NCBI RefSeq assembly: GCF_008710035.1
Contig: NZ_VYKI01000012.1
Location: 13,330 to 77,329 of the forward strand
DNA length: 64,000 bases
Source of the DNA: Stenotrophomonas cyclobalanopsidis
Lineage (GTDB): Bacteria > Pseudomonadota > Gammaproteobacteria > Xanthomonadales > Xanthomonadaceae
Direction: 5' to 3'
The translations under genes and the position numbers were made by a program. Of the stretch, positions 10,916 to 19,910 are shown piece after piece. Position 1 is the first letter of the stretch; every line of letters starts with the position of its first letter. Below the pieces are notes generated by a model. It searched no databases. It worked only from the letters and a program-made list of their open reading frames with translations, and was not told the origin of the DNA.

Positions 10916-12880
10916 TCATTTCGCTGCCGGTGCCGCGCTGGCCTGCCAGCCGCACATCTGGCCCTGGTTCTGCTGCTTCAGCCAGTCGTTGACCGGGCTG
11001 AAGTACTCGATCATCGGGCCGGCATCGAGCTTGTCACTGCCGGTCAGCTCCTTCAGCGTGGCCTGCCACGGCTGGCTGGCGCCCTTGCTCAGCATCGCCC
11101 AGTACTTCTGCCCGGCTTCCTTGTTGCCGTAGAAGGTGCACTCATGCAGCGGGCCCTTGAAGCCGGCCGCATCGCACAGGCCCTTGTAGAACTGGAACTG
11201 CAGGATGCGCGCCAGGAAGTAGCGGGTGTACGGGGTGTTGCCCGGCACGTGGTACTTCGCGCCCGGATCGAAGAACTCCTCGCCGCGGGTGCTGGCCGGC
11301 GCCACGCCCTGGTACTTCGCCTTCAGGTCCCACCACGCCTTGTTGTAGTTGTCCGGGGTGATCGAACCATCGAACACACCCCAGCGCCAGCGGTCGATCA
11401 TCAGGCCGAACGGCAGGAACGACACGCCCGACAGGGCCATGCGCATCTGGTTGTTGATGACCGCCTCGCGGCTCTCGGTCGGCGCGTCCACCAGGCCGAT
11501 CGAGCTCAGGTACTTGGGCGTCATCGCCAGCACGATGGTGTCGCCGATCGCTTCGTGGAAGCCATCGTTGGCACCGCCCTGGAACAGGGGCGGCAGCGGG
11601 TTGTAGGCCAGGTCGTAATAGATGTGGCCCAGCTCGTGGTAGATGGTGGTGAAGTTCTCTTCGTTCGGCTTGATGCACATCTTGGTGCGCACGTCGCCTT
11701 CCATGTTCATGTCCCACGCACTGGCGTGGCAGACCACGTCGCGGTCATCGGGCTTGATGAACTGGGTGCGTTCCCAGTACGACTGCGGTAGCGAGGGCAT
11801 GCCCAGCGACACGTAGAAGTCCTGCGCGCGTTCGGTCATCTGCCTGGCGGTGCGCAGTTCGGCCTCGCGCTGCGCCTTGTACTGCGCGGCGACGTTGGCA
11901 TCCTTGCCGGCCTTGGCCAGCGCCGCGCTCAGGTTGGCCTGGTACTGCTTTTCCAGCGCCGCGGTGATGTCCAGGCTGCCGGCGCCCGGGTACGGTTCCA
12001 GCTGGTCCCACAGGTTGGACCAGTCCTGCTGCCACATGTTGCCCATCAGGTGCGCGGCGATCAGGCCGTTGCCCACTTCGGCCTTGTCCTTGCCGTAGGT
12101 CTTGTCCAGCTTGCCGCGCGCGTAGCAGTGCAGCTGCTCGTACATCGGCTTGACCTGTTCCCACAGGCGGTCGGTTTCCGGCCCGATCTGCTCCGGCGGC
12201 ATGTCGTAGCCGCTGCGCCACATCTGCCCGGCATCGGTGAAGCCCATGCCCTTGGCGCCTTCATTGACCAGGCTGACGAACTGCTGATAATCGCCGCGCA
12301 TGCCCTTGGTGGTGCTGTGCCAACCCTGCCACGCATCGAGCTGCGCGTCGTAGTCGCGGCTGCGCGCCAGCACCTGCTCCAGCTCGCCGAGCTGGCGGCA
12401 CGAGTTGGGATCGTTGGCATCGGTGCAGTACTTGCCCGCGCCGTAGCTGCCTTCCATGCGGGTGGCAATCTGGGTCAGCTGGGCCAGCTTGGCCGGATCA
12501 CGCGGCGCTGGCATCGAGGACATCAGCTTGAGCAGGTGAATGGCGCGCTTGCTGTCCTCGCTCATCGGCTGGCCTTCGAACTTGCCGGCCTGCTCGATCC
12601 AGCTGTTGAGCTGGGTCAGCGAGCGCTCGTTGGCCTTGGCGGCGATGCGTTCGGAATCGCTGTTGATGTAGGTGGAGGACAGCCACTGTGCCGAGGTCAT
12701 CTCCGGGTAGGCGGCCTTGAATTCGGCGTTGATGCGGGCGACGAACTGGTCGGCGGTCTCGACGGCGGGCGCGCTGGCGGTGGCGGCCTCGGTGCCGGGC
12801 GAAGCTTCCTTCTTGCAGGCGACCAGGGCCAGCGTGGCGGCGGCGATAGCCGAGGCCAGCAGGAGATGGCGGTGAGTCAC
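10916..12880 (-). CDS. M2 family (ACE-like) peptidyl-dipeptidase lipoprotein
   Basis: Protein of 654 residues. A lipoprotein signal peptide (MTHRHLLLASAIAAATLALVAC, lipobox LVAC) precedes a single M2 peptidase domain covering most of the chain. The zinc site is HELGH at residues 415-419 (TTIYHELGHIYYD), with the downstream glutamate helix GANDGFHEAIGDTI. M2 enzymes, homologues of angiotensin-converting enzyme, remove C-terminal dipeptides; bacterial members occur in Xanthomonas and Stenotrophomonas. The protein is probably anchored in the outer membrane facing the periplasm. It is monocistronic, with a repeat-rich 470-base region upstream. Confidence 0.92.
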   Translation of the reverse strand: MTHRHLLLASAIAAATLALVACKKEASPGTEAATASAPAVETADQFVARINAEFKAAYPEMTSAQWLSSTYINSDSERIAAKANERSLTQLNSWIEQAGKFEGQPMSEDSKRAIHLLKLMSSMPAPRDPAKLAQLTQIATRMEGSYGAGKYCTDANDPNSCRQLGELEQVLARSRDYDAQLDAWQGWHSTTKGMRGDYQQFVSLVNEGAKGMGFTDAGQMWRSGYDMPPEQIGPETDRLWEQVKPMYEQLHCYARGKLDKTYGKDKAEVGNGLIAAHLMGNMWQQDWSNLWDQLEPYPGAGSLDITAALEKQYQANLSAALAKAGKDANVAAQYKAQREAELRTARQMTERAQDFYVSLGMPSLPQSYWERTQFIKPDDRDVVCHASAWDMNMEGDVRTKMCIKPNEENFTTIYHELGHIYYDLAYNPLPPLFQGGANDGFHEAIGDTIVLAMTPKYLSSIGLVDAPTESREAVINNQMRMALSGVSFLPFGLMIDRWRWGVFDGSITPDNYNKAWWDLKAKYQGVAPASTRGEEFFDPGAKYHVPGNTPYTRYFLARILQFQFYKGLCDAAGFKGPLHECTFYGNKEAGQKYWAMLSKGASQPWQATLKELTGSDKLDAGPMIEYFSPVNDWLKQQNQGQMCGWQASAAPAAK

Positions 12881-13351
12881 GGGCGGTCCTTGGGTGGTGA
12901 ACGACGGCCGAAGGCTAGTGGGCGCGCGTGCCTACCGCAAGTGGGGAAAGTTGGTGGGGGGCGGCAGGGCTGCGCCCTGCACCCGCAGAGGCGAAGGCAA
13001 CGTCAACGTCAAAAGTGGGCTGTCCGTGGGTCACCGCCCCACCTTCGACAGGTTCACGCGGCTGTTGTTAGGTGCCGACCAACGGTCGGCACCCACCAAC
13101 AGCAGCGGAAATCGGCACCCACCAGAGCAGAACACCGTTCCGACAGATCGCGGGAAACTGTCGAAGGCGGGGTGGGTCCGGTTGAGGGGGGGGAGCGCCA
13201 TGGATGGCGCGACCAAGCCTCCATGGAAGGACTTACGGCGTCCCCCTCAACCGGACCCACCCCGCCAACCCTCAGCAAACCGGCTTTTGACGTTGACGTT
13301 GACGTTGATTCTGCAGGTGCAGGGCTGCAAGCCCTGCCAGAACACCTCCCC
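12881..13351. other. Gene-free stretch filled by a composite palindromic repeat
   Basis: No credible gene lies here. From 12963 to 13338 the sequence is a chain of inverted repeats: an outer hairpin (GGCAGGGCTGCGCCCTGC, 12963-12980), AACGTC direct repeats, a GTGCCGACC hairpin near 13071-13092, the 101-base long palindrome at 13166-13266, TTGACG direct repeats around 13287-13309, and an outer hairpin (GCAGGGCTGCAAGCCCTGC, about 13319-13338). The two ends are inverted relative to each other. The same architecture recurs at 39008-39531. Confidence 0.75.
13166..13266. repeat. Long palindrome, copy A
   Basis: Arms at 13166-13190 and 13242-13266 are perfect 25-base reverse complements (left arm begins GGCGGGGTGGGTCCGG). 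The central ~50 bases carry the conserved core in inverted orientation, with the inner stem GCGCCATGGATGGCGC. Arms are identical to copy C at 39075-39176, while the core is turned round. Confidence 0.85.
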
Positions 13352-15001
13352 TCAGCTCTCGCAGCCGGCGAAGAGGTCGCGGTCGCGTTCGTACAGCGCC
13401 GTCTTCACCTGCATCAGCCCCAGCACCGACGGGAAAAGGTTGTCGTGGTCGGTGTGCGCCGCCGAACGCTTGCGCAGGCACTGCAGGTCCAGCCCGCGGC
13501 TGCGGGCGAAACCCGGCGAGAACCACATCGTCATCGGCACGCGGGTCTGCTCGGCCGGAGCGATCGCGTACGGTACGCCGTGCAGGAACAGGCCCTTCTC
13601 ACCCAGCGACTCGCCGTGGTCGGAGAGATAGATCATCGCCGTGTCGTAGTCCTGCAGGCCCTGCAGCGTGCCGATCGTCCTGCTCAGCAAGTGGTCGGTG
13701 TAGAGCACCGCGTTGTCGTAGCTGTTGACGATCTCCTCGCGCGAGCAGCGGCCGATGTCACGCGTATCGCAGGTCGGCTTGAAGCGCGCAAAGGCGGCTG
13801 GGTAGCGCTCGAAGTAAGCCGGGCCATGGTTGCCCAGCTGGTGCAGCACCACCACCCGATCGCCCGGCTTGGCACGCACCTGCGTGGCCAGGTCCTGCAG
13901 CAGGATCTCATCCATGCAGCGGCCATCCGCACACAGGCCGGGCGTGGTCGCGTCGGACAGCGACTGGAAATCAAGACCTTCGCAGACGCCCTTGCAGCCA
14001 GACTGGTTGTCACGCCACAGCGGCGTGACGCCGGCGCGGTTCAGGACGTGCAGCAGCGATTGGTGCGCGCGGATTTTCTTCTCGTCGTAATCGTGGCGGC
14101 CCCAGGGCGAGTACATGCAGGGCAGCGAGACTTCGGTGCTGGTGCCGCATGAATGCATGTCCGGGAAATTGATCACCGCTGCCTGCGCCAGTTCCGGGGT
14201 GGTGTTGCGCCCACCGTTGAGGCCCCAGTCCTGCGCACGCACGGTCTCGCCCATCACGATCACCAGCAGCCGCGGCTTGCTGGTCGCCGCGCGCGGGGTG
14301 GCCTTGGCATCGGTGCCGATCGGCAGCTTAGGAGCATGCTGCACCGGGTTGTCGCTGCGCAGCGCACGCGGCAGGCCCAGCAGCACGTTGGCCGGGGTGG
14401 CCAGGTAGCGCACTTCGCGCTGGTTGCGCATCAGCGCCGAGACATCCTGGTACGAAATCAGCGCGCCACCCACGGCAGTGACCGCCGCCACCAGCAGGAA
14501 GCCCACGCGCCACAGCAGGCTGCGGCCCCAGCTGCGGCGGCGCAGTTCCACCCGCCACAGCAGCACCATCGGCAGCACCGCCAGCAGCAGCACGGGCCAG
14601 ACCAGCGAGGCTGTCATCAGCTCGCGGCTTTCCTTCGGGTCGGTGGCCAGCACGTTGCGCAGCATGTCCGCATCCAGGTAGATGTGGAACTGGCTCATGT
14701 AGTGCGCGGCGAAGGCGGTCACCAGCAGCAGCACGCTGGTCACCACCTTGGCATTCCAGCGCCAGACGAGGATGCCCAACAGCACGCCGTGCGCGCCGAG
14801 CAGCAGCAGGAACAGCGACAGCGCGTAGCGCAGGCTGCCGGGATGGCTGGCCATGGCGCTGTGCCAGAAAAGGCCGTTGCCGGCGACGGCGAAGAACAGG
14901 CTGGTCAGCGCGATCAGCGCTTCGGTGGACAGCTGCGGGCGCCAGCGGCGAAGGCTGGCAAGTGCCGGCAGGCGCAGCGGACGATGGACCGATGCATTCA
15001 T
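13352..15001 (-). CDS. eptA: Phosphoethanolamine transferase (EptA/MCR-like) for lipid A
   Basis: Protein of 549 residues that transfers phosphoethanolamine from phosphatidylethanolamine to lipid A, lowering negative charge and polymyxin binding. Five hydrophobic segments in residues ~28-190 anchor a periplasmic alkaline-phosphatase-fold domain. The metal ligand Glu252 is in VMGETVRAQ, the nucleophile Thr287 in SCGTSTEVSLPC, and further metal ligands in YLSDHGESLGE. Many cysteines in the soluble domain fit the family disulfides. The start MNASVHRPLR at 15001 has AGGAGG upstream and overlaps the PAP2 gene by ATGA, so the two are translationally coupled. The divergent two-component system downstream of the third gene is a likely regulator. 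Confidence 0.93.
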   Translation of the reverse strand: MNASVHRPLRLPALASLRRWRPQLSTEALIALTSLFFAVAGNGLFWHSAMASHPGSLRYALSLFLLLLGAHGVLLGILVWRWNAKVVTSVLLLVTAFAAHYMSQFHIYLDADMLRNVLATDPKESRELMTASLVWPVLLLAVLPMVLLWRVELRRRSWGRSLLWRVGFLLVAAVTAVGGALISYQDVSALMRNQREVRYLATPANVLLGLPRALRSDNPVQHAPKLPIGTDAKATPRAATSKPRLLVIVMGETVRAQDWGLNGGRNTTPELAQAAVINFPDMHSCGTSTEVSLPCMYSPWGRHDYDEKKIRAHQSLLHVLNRAGVTPLWRDNQSGCKGVCEGLDFQSLSDATTPGLCADGRCMDEILLQDLATQVRAKPGDRVVVLHQLGNHGPAYFERYPAAFARFKPTCDTRDIGRCSREEIVNSYDNAVLYTDHLLSRTIGTLQGLQDYDTAMIYLSDHGESLGEKGLFLHGVPYAIAPAEQTRVPMTMWFSPGFARSRGLDLQCLRKRSAAHTDHDNLFPSVLGLMQVKTALYERDRDLFAGCES

Positions 15002-15765
15002 GCACGTGCCTCCTGGCGGGTCGGACGTTGCAGCGTGCGGCGGACCAGCAGCCGCTGCGTGATCAGGAACAGGCCCAGCGACAGCAGCCAACATAGTAGG
15101 GCCGTGGCGACGTCATGCGAAAGAAAATGGGCGCCGCGCAGCTGCTGGCTGATGCCGAACACCAGGCCGCTGCCGAGGCCGATCCACAGCCCCGCCCAGC
15201 GCCACGCCGGGCGCCAGAGCAGGGCGAAGAAGTACAGGCACAGCCAGGCGTAGCCGGCGCTGGCATGGCCGGCCGGGAAACAGGCACGCGCAGGCATGCT
15301 CTCAGGGCGGCTGGCCAGCAGGCCGATGAAGGGCTCATGGCCGCCATAGCGCAGCAGGTCCCAGGGGCACTCCATCGGCACCAGCGCCTTGAGCAGAGAG
15401 ACCAGGCCGGTGCCCAGTGCCATCGCAACCACCACGTACAGCAGCGCCCAGCGCAGGGTGCGGTCGCGGCCACGACGCCAGTGGTGGAAGCACAGCAGGG
15501 TCGCCACCAGGGCCGCCGCCGTGCTCAGCCATTTGCCGCCCTTGTGCACGACCGCGCGGGTCAGCCAGGCATCCTGCAGTGCCCAGTGGCCGCCCTCCAG
15601 GCGGAACAGGTGGTCGGCCACCCACTGGTCACCGCCAAACCCCATCAACAGCACGAACAGCGGAACGCCGACGGCCAACGGCAGCAGCAGGTGCGTCAGT
15701 ACGAACCGCGATGCCAACCACGAAGGCGCGAAGGCAAAGGCGGGGACAGGGGAACGAGCGGGCAT
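14998..15765 (-). CDS. PAP2 family phosphatase, probably lipid A or undecaprenyl-pyrophosphate phosphatase
   Basis: Membrane protein of 255 residues with about six helices and the PAP2 catalytic triad of motifs: KALVPMECPWDL (variant of KxxxxxxRP), FPAGHASAGYAW (PSGH-like, with the catalytic His) and RGAHFLSHDVATALLCW (SRxxxxxHxxxD-like). The first motif lacks the usual RP, reading CPWD. Related proteins next to eptA genes remove lipid A phosphates or recycle lipid pyrophosphates. It sits immediately upstream of eptA with a 4-base ATGA overlap, so it probably prepares or complements the phosphoethanolamine modification (inference). Confidence 0.85.
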   Translation of the reverse strand: MPARSPVPAFAFAPSWLASRFVLTHLLLPLAVGVPLFVLLMGFGGDQWVADHLFRLEGGHWALQDAWLTRAVVHKGGKWLSTAAALVATLLCFHHWRRGRDRTLRWALLYVVVAMALGTGLVSLLKALVPMECPWDLLRYGGHEPFIGLLASRPESMPARACFPAGHASAGYAWLCLYFFALLWRPAWRWAGLWIGLGSGLVFGISQQLRGAHFLSHDVATALLCWLLSLGLFLITQRLLVRRTLQRPTRQEARA

Positions 15766-15876
15766 GCGGGAAAAGGCCGTGGCAGGAATCCGCGGCCATG
15801 CTCGTCGCCGTCATGTCGGAGAAGGGTCGTACACCCGTTCGCCCCGGGTTAACGCAGCCCCGGCGCGAGCCAGCGT

Positions 15877-17607
15877 TCAGTCTTCTTCTTCTGAAGCGCC
15901 GGCACGTTCGGCATGGCAGCCGGCGTCCCAGGCACTGCCCGGCAGCAGCTGCCAGCGGTTGCGGTTGGCGATACCGATGTCGATCACCTGGGCCGGATCC
16001 ACGCAGGGGCTCATGGCCTTGTCCAGCACCAGCACCCAGCGGTTTTCCGGGGCCTCGGCCAGCCACGGCCCGGCATCGTGCCACTGCTCGGCCCAGGGGC
16101 GTTTGAAGCCGAACTCACGTACCGGCCGGTCGGCCTGCAGCAGGTTCTGTTCGCGCCAGGCCACCAGGGCCAGCTCGGCATCCGGACCGATCCGCTTGCC
16201 GACCCGCTGCATCAGCGCCGAGGCGGAGGCGTAGGGGTCCAGCGTCGGCATCAGCACCAGCCCATAGAGCATCCACAGCATGCCGTGGGTGAGCAGGACC
16301 AGCACGACCGCACGGCGCACGCGCAGCCACACCGCCAGCGTGGCCACGGCAATGGCGAAGACCAACAGGCCGTTGCCCAGCACCGGCAGCAGCGAATCGG
16401 GCATTGCCCGCCGTGCCAGCTGTGCCTGCGCCCAGTGGCTGTCGGTCATCATCATCACGCCCAGCGTGCCGGTGGCGAGCATCAGCAGCAGGCTGTAGCC
16501 GAACAGGTAGCCGCGCACGCACCGGCGGCGCAGCAGGCCCGGCAACAGCGGGGCCACGGCCAGCGCCATCGCCGGCAGCATCGGCAGCACGTAGACCTCG
16601 CGCTTGCCAGGGCTGGCAGTGAAGAACAGCAGCACCAGCAGCGCCCAGCCCAGCAGCAGCCATTGCCGGCGATCGCCGCGGCGCAGGCGGCGCCACCAGG
16701 GCTTGGCGAGCAGCGGCAGAAGCAGGCTGCCGGGCAGCCACAGCGTCAGGATCACCCGCAGGTAGTACCCGGCCGGCTGGCGGTGATGCCAGGCGTTGGT
16801 GTAGCGGGTACCGGTCTGCTTGAACAGCAGCTCATGGGCATACGACTGCAGTGATGCGCTGGGCTCGTGCAGCAGCGCCCAGCCCAGCGGCGCCAGCCAC
16901 ACCGCCGTACCCAGCAGGAAGGCCGGCAGCAGCCAGAGCAGGGTGGCCGGGTGCGGGACGGACACGGCCTGCCCGCGACGGCGCTGGTACAGCCACCAGC
17001 CGAACCAGGGCAGCACGATCAGCAGTGGCAGGAAGCCCACGCCCTTGGTCACCGTGCCCAGCCCGGCGGCGAAGCCGGCCAGCCACAGCGCCGGCAGGTT
17101 GCGGCGTTCACCGAGGTGGCGCAGCAGGCCCCACAGGGCCACAGTGGTCATCGCCACCAGCACCATGTCGATCTGTGCGCGCTTGGCCATCAGCCCGAAC
17201 TGCAGCGTGCAGAACAGCGCCGCCATCGCGTACAGGGAGTGCCGTGGCGACCACAGCCGTCGCGCCAGGTCCGAGACCAGCCACAGGCTGAGCAGGGCCG
17301 CCAGCAGCGAGGGCAGCAGGAACGACCACTGCCAACTGCCGACCACCTGGTGGGCGACGGCCTGCAGCCACATGAACACCGGCGGCTTTTCCGCGTAGAG
17401 CTCGTTGCCGCGGTGCGGCAGCAGCCATTCCCCGCTGTCGACCATGGCCCGCGCGGCCAGCACGAAGCGCGGCTCGTCCGGCGGCTGCGGCTGGCGCATG
17501 CCGATGCCGGCGCCCAACGAGACGATCATCAGCACCCAAAGCAGGGGCAGAAACCAGCGGCGGGGCAGGGCTACGGGCACAGCGGGCTCCGGGAGCGAAA
17601 CGGCCAT
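15877..17607 (-). CDS. ArnT-like / PMT-family glycosyltransferase
   Basis: Polytopic GT-C glycosyltransferase of 576 residues. The first periplasmic loop carries the diagnostic PDEPRFVLAARAM and ELYAEKPPVFMWLQA, matching ArnT-type transferases that move a sugar from a polyprenyl phosphate carrier to lipid A. About eleven hydrophobic segments follow and a ~100-residue soluble C-terminal region ends the protein. Start MAVSLPEPAVP at 17607. Whether the sugar is 4-amino-arabinose cannot be told; no arn biosynthesis genes are in the window. It lies 111 bases before the PAP2 gene on the same strand, so the three form a probable envelope-remodelling operon. Confidence 0.85.
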   Translation of the reverse strand: MAVSLPEPAVPVALPRRWFLPLLWVLMIVSLGAGIGMRQPQPPDEPRFVLAARAMVDSGEWLLPHRGNELYAEKPPVFMWLQAVAHQVVGSWQWSFLLPSLLAALLSLWLVSDLARRLWSPRHSLYAMAALFCTLQFGLMAKRAQIDMVLVAMTTVALWGLLRHLGERRNLPALWLAGFAAGLGTVTKGVGFLPLLIVLPWFGWWLYQRRRGQAVSVPHPATLLWLLPAFLLGTAVWLAPLGWALLHEPSASLQSYAHELLFKQTGTRYTNAWHHRQPAGYYLRVILTLWLPGSLLLPLLAKPWWRRLRRGDRRQWLLLGWALLVLLFFTASPGKREVYVLPMLPAMALAVAPLLPGLLRRRCVRGYLFGYSLLLMLATGTLGVMMMTDSHWAQAQLARRAMPDSLLPVLGNGLLVFAIAVATLAVWLRVRRAVVLVLLTHGMLWMLYGLVLMPTLDPYASASALMQRVGKRIGPDAELALVAWREQNLLQADRPVREFGFKRPWAEQWHDAGPWLAEAPENRWVLVLDKAMSPCVDPAQVIDIGIANRNRWQLLPGSAWDAGCHAERAGASEEED

Positions 17608-17712
17608 TGTCGGAAACAGGAAGTGGGAGAGGCGTCGGAGACGTGCGCAGGGCGACCGCATTCCGACATGGTCAGCGCTACCATGGTACGAACTTATGTG
17701 GACATTCTGCGC

Positions 17713-18423
17713 ATGCGCCTGTTAGTGATCGAGGACAGCCGCCAGTTGGTGGCCAACCTGTTCGACTATTTCGAGTCGCGTGGGCACGTCCTCGACGTGG
17801 CCCCCGACGGCATCACCGGCCTGCACCTGGCCGCCAGCCACCCCTACGACGCGGTCATCCTGGACTGGATGCTGCCGCGCATGGAAGGGCCGGAAGTGCT
17901 GCGCCGCCTGCGTACGGACCAGGGCTCGGAAGTGCCGGTGATCATGCTGACCGCCCGCGACGAGCTGCCGGACAAGATTGCCGGCTTCCGCGCCGGTGCG
18001 GACGACTACCTGACCAAGCCCTTCGCCCTGCCCGAGCTGGAGGTGCGGCTGGAGGCCCTGCTGACCCGCGCGCAGGGGCGCAACCCCCGCAGGCGGCTGC
18101 AGGTGGCCGACCTGGTGCTGGACCTGGCGACCCTGGAAGCCCAGCGTGGCGGCCGGGCGCTGCATCTCTACCCGGCCTGCCGCAAGCTGCTGGAAGTGCT
18201 GATGCGGGCCAGCCCCGGCGCGGTCACCCGCCAGCAGCTGGAGTTCGCCCTGTGGGGCGACGAGCCGCCGGATGGCGACCTGCTGCGTTCGCACGTCTAC
18301 GAACTGCGCCGCAGCGTGGATGGCCCCTTCAATGACAAGCTGATCCATACCCTGCCGCGCGTCGGCTACCGGTTGGCGGCCAGTGGCAGTGCAGGCAATG
18401 GAAGCAATGAAGAAAGCGCGTAA
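17713..18423 (+). CDS. OmpR-family response regulator (ColR/PmrA-like)
   Basis: Protein of 236 residues. The receiver domain (1-~118) has the acidic pair ED in RLLVIEDSRQL, phospho-acceptor Asp in AVILDWMLPRMEG, Thr in MLTARDE and Lys in YLTKPFALPE. The C-terminal winged helix (about 130-228) ends LRSHVYELRRSVD...IHTLPRVGYRL. It most resembles ColR/PmrA-type regulators, which control eptA-like genes in related bacteria. It is divergent from the ArnT-like gene by 105 bases and overlaps the kinase gene by 26 bases, so the pair is coupled. Regulation of the neighbouring lipid A genes is inferred. Confidence 0.9.
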   Translation: MRLLVIEDSRQLVANLFDYFESRGHVLDVAPDGITGLHLAASHPYDAVILDWMLPRMEGPEVLRRLRTDQGSEVPVIMLTARDELPDKIAGFRAGADDYLTKPFALPELEVRLEALLTRAQGRNPRRRLQVADLVLDLATLEAQRGGRALHLYPACRKLLEVLMRASPGAVTRQQLEFALWGDEPPDGDLLRSHVYELRRSVDGPFNDKLIHTLPRVGYRLAASGSAGNGSNEESA

Positions 18424-19693
18424 GCCGGGGCCGCTGTACCGGCGTGTGCTGGGCTGGCTGCTGGGCTATCTGGCGCTGATCTCGCTGGCGGTGTTCAGCG
18501 TGGGCAACTACGTGCACGAACATGCCGAGCATGCGGCGTGGCGCGCGTTGCTCAACTCCGAACTGGACAGCATCGTCGAGCACACCGAGCACGAGCCGCA
18601 GTATCACTGGCAGGATTCGGACACTCTCAGCCTGTACCGCTTCGACGAAGCGAACATGCCTGAAACCCTGCGCGACCTGCATCCGGGCCTGCATGACGGG
18701 GTGATGGTCGGCGAGCGCGAGACGGCGGTGATGGTGCGCGACACCGGCGCGATGGGGCGGGTCGCCCTGGCCCTGGACATCTCCGACTTCCACGACCTCG
18801 AACAGTTCGCCACTAGCTGGGTGATGCTGGCCGGCATCATCATGGTGTTCGTCACCGTGCTGATGGCCTCGTTCGGCATGGAGCGCGTGGTGCGCCCGCT
18901 GAGCCTGCTGGCCCAGCATATCGGCGCACTGCGGCCCGGCGAGCAGGGCCAGCGCATCGACGTCGACCCGCGTGGCAGTTCGGAACTGCACACGATTGCC
19001 GACGCGCTGAACGATTACCTGGACCGCAACGAGCAGTTCGTCGAGCGCGAGCGGGTGTTCATCAGCACGGCCAGCCATGAGCTGCGCACGCCGATCGCGG
19101 TAATGACCGGTGCGGCCGAGCTGGCGCTGGAACAGCCGGGGCTGCCCGAGCGCGCGCGCCAGCAGATGCAGCGCGTGCTGCGTACGGCGCAGGGCGTGGA
19201 ACAGCTGATCGAGCTGCTGCTGGTGCTGGCCCGCGATCCGGCCCGGCTGGCCGCGCGCGCCGAACGCATCGCGCTGGACCAGCTGCTGCCGGAGATCGTC
19301 GACGACCATCGCCACCTGCTGGGTGACAAGGACCTGAGCATCGGCATCCAGGCCGCACCGGTGGACATCGTCGCGCCGCTGGCGGTGGTGCAGGCTGCGA
19401 TCGGCAATCTGCTGCGCAATGCCATCGAGAACAGCGGGCGGGGCCACATCGAACTGCGGCTGAGCCCGCAGGCGGTGCTGACCCTGCAGGACCCGGGGCA
19501 TGGCATGGCACCGGAAGAGATCGCCGCCATCCACGCGCGCATGGCCCGTGGCGAACGTGCGGATCGCGGCGGCATCGGCCTGGACCTGATCGCCCGCCTG
19601 TGCGAGCACCTGCGCTGGACCCTGCACCTGCAACCCGTCGAGCCGCGCGGCACCCTGGTCACCCTTGACTTCGGCGCGTCGCGTCCCAGCTGA
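18398..19693 (+). CDS. Sensor histidine kinase partner (ColS/PmrB-like)
   Basis: Inner-membrane kinase of 431 residues. TM1 lies near residues 18-37 (VLGWLLGYLALISLAVFSVG), a periplasmic sensor of about 110 residues is rich in His and acidic residues (HEHAEHAAW, IVEHTEHEPQYHW), and TM2 lies near 145-168. A HAMP-like linker follows, then the H box FISTASHELRTPIAV, N box LLRNAIENS and G boxes DPGHGMAPEE and GGIGLDLIARL. The His/Asp/Glu-rich sensor could bind metal or cationic peptide (inference). The start could also be at 18407. Confidence 0.9.
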   Translation: MEAMKKARKPGPLYRRVLGWLLGYLALISLAVFSVGNYVHEHAEHAAWRALLNSELDSIVEHTEHEPQYHWQDSDTLSLYRFDEANMPETLRDLHPGLHDGVMVGERETAVMVRDTGAMGRVALALDISDFHDLEQFATSWVMLAGIIMVFVTVLMASFGMERVVRPLSLLAQHIGALRPGEQGQRIDVDPRGSSELHTIADALNDYLDRNEQFVERERVFISTASHELRTPIAVMTGAAELALEQPGLPERARQQMQRVLRTAQGVEQLIELLLVLARDPARLAARAERIALDQLLPEIVDDHRHLLGDKDLSIGIQAAPVDIVAPLAVVQAAIGNLLRNAIENSGRGHIELRLSPQAVLTLQDPGHGMAPEEIAAIHARMARGERADRGGIGLDLIARLCEHLRWTLHLQPVEPRGTLVTLDFGASRPS

Positions 19694-19708
19694 CCGACCG
19701 CCCTGGTG

Positions 19709-19870
19709 GATGCCAACCTTGGTTGGCACCCTGCAGCCCTGGTAGATGCCAACCTTGGTTGGCACCCTGCAGCCCTGGTAGATGCCAACCTTGGTTGGCA
19801 CCCTGCAGCCCTGGTAGATGCCAACCTTGGTTGGCACGCTTGCCGTCGACCAAGGTCGACGCCTACCAGA
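19709..19870. repeat. Four tandem 36-base hairpin units plus a fifth related palindrome
   Basis: The 36-base unit beginning GATGCCAACCTTGGTTGGCA occurs at 19709, 19745, 19781 and 19817 with perfect periodicity. Each contains the palindrome TGCCAACCTTGGTTGGCA and the spacer CCCTGCAGCCCTGGTA. A different GTAG-type palindrome (GTCGACCAAGGTCGAC then CTAC) follows at about 19845-19868. The block lies between the kinase stop and a convergent VOC gene. Confidence 0.9.
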
Positions 19871-19910
19871 GCAATTGCCGGCGCGCTCCGATCGACGCCA
19901 GCCAAATCAA

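Noticed and set aside
12894-13631. Plus-strand frame across the 13 kb composite repeat
   Set aside because: It is formed by palindromic repeats and the antisense of eptA; similar pseudo-proteins recur at every palindrome copy.
19709-19838. CRISPR array from 36-base periodicity
   Set aside because: The whole 36-base unit repeats without unique spacers.
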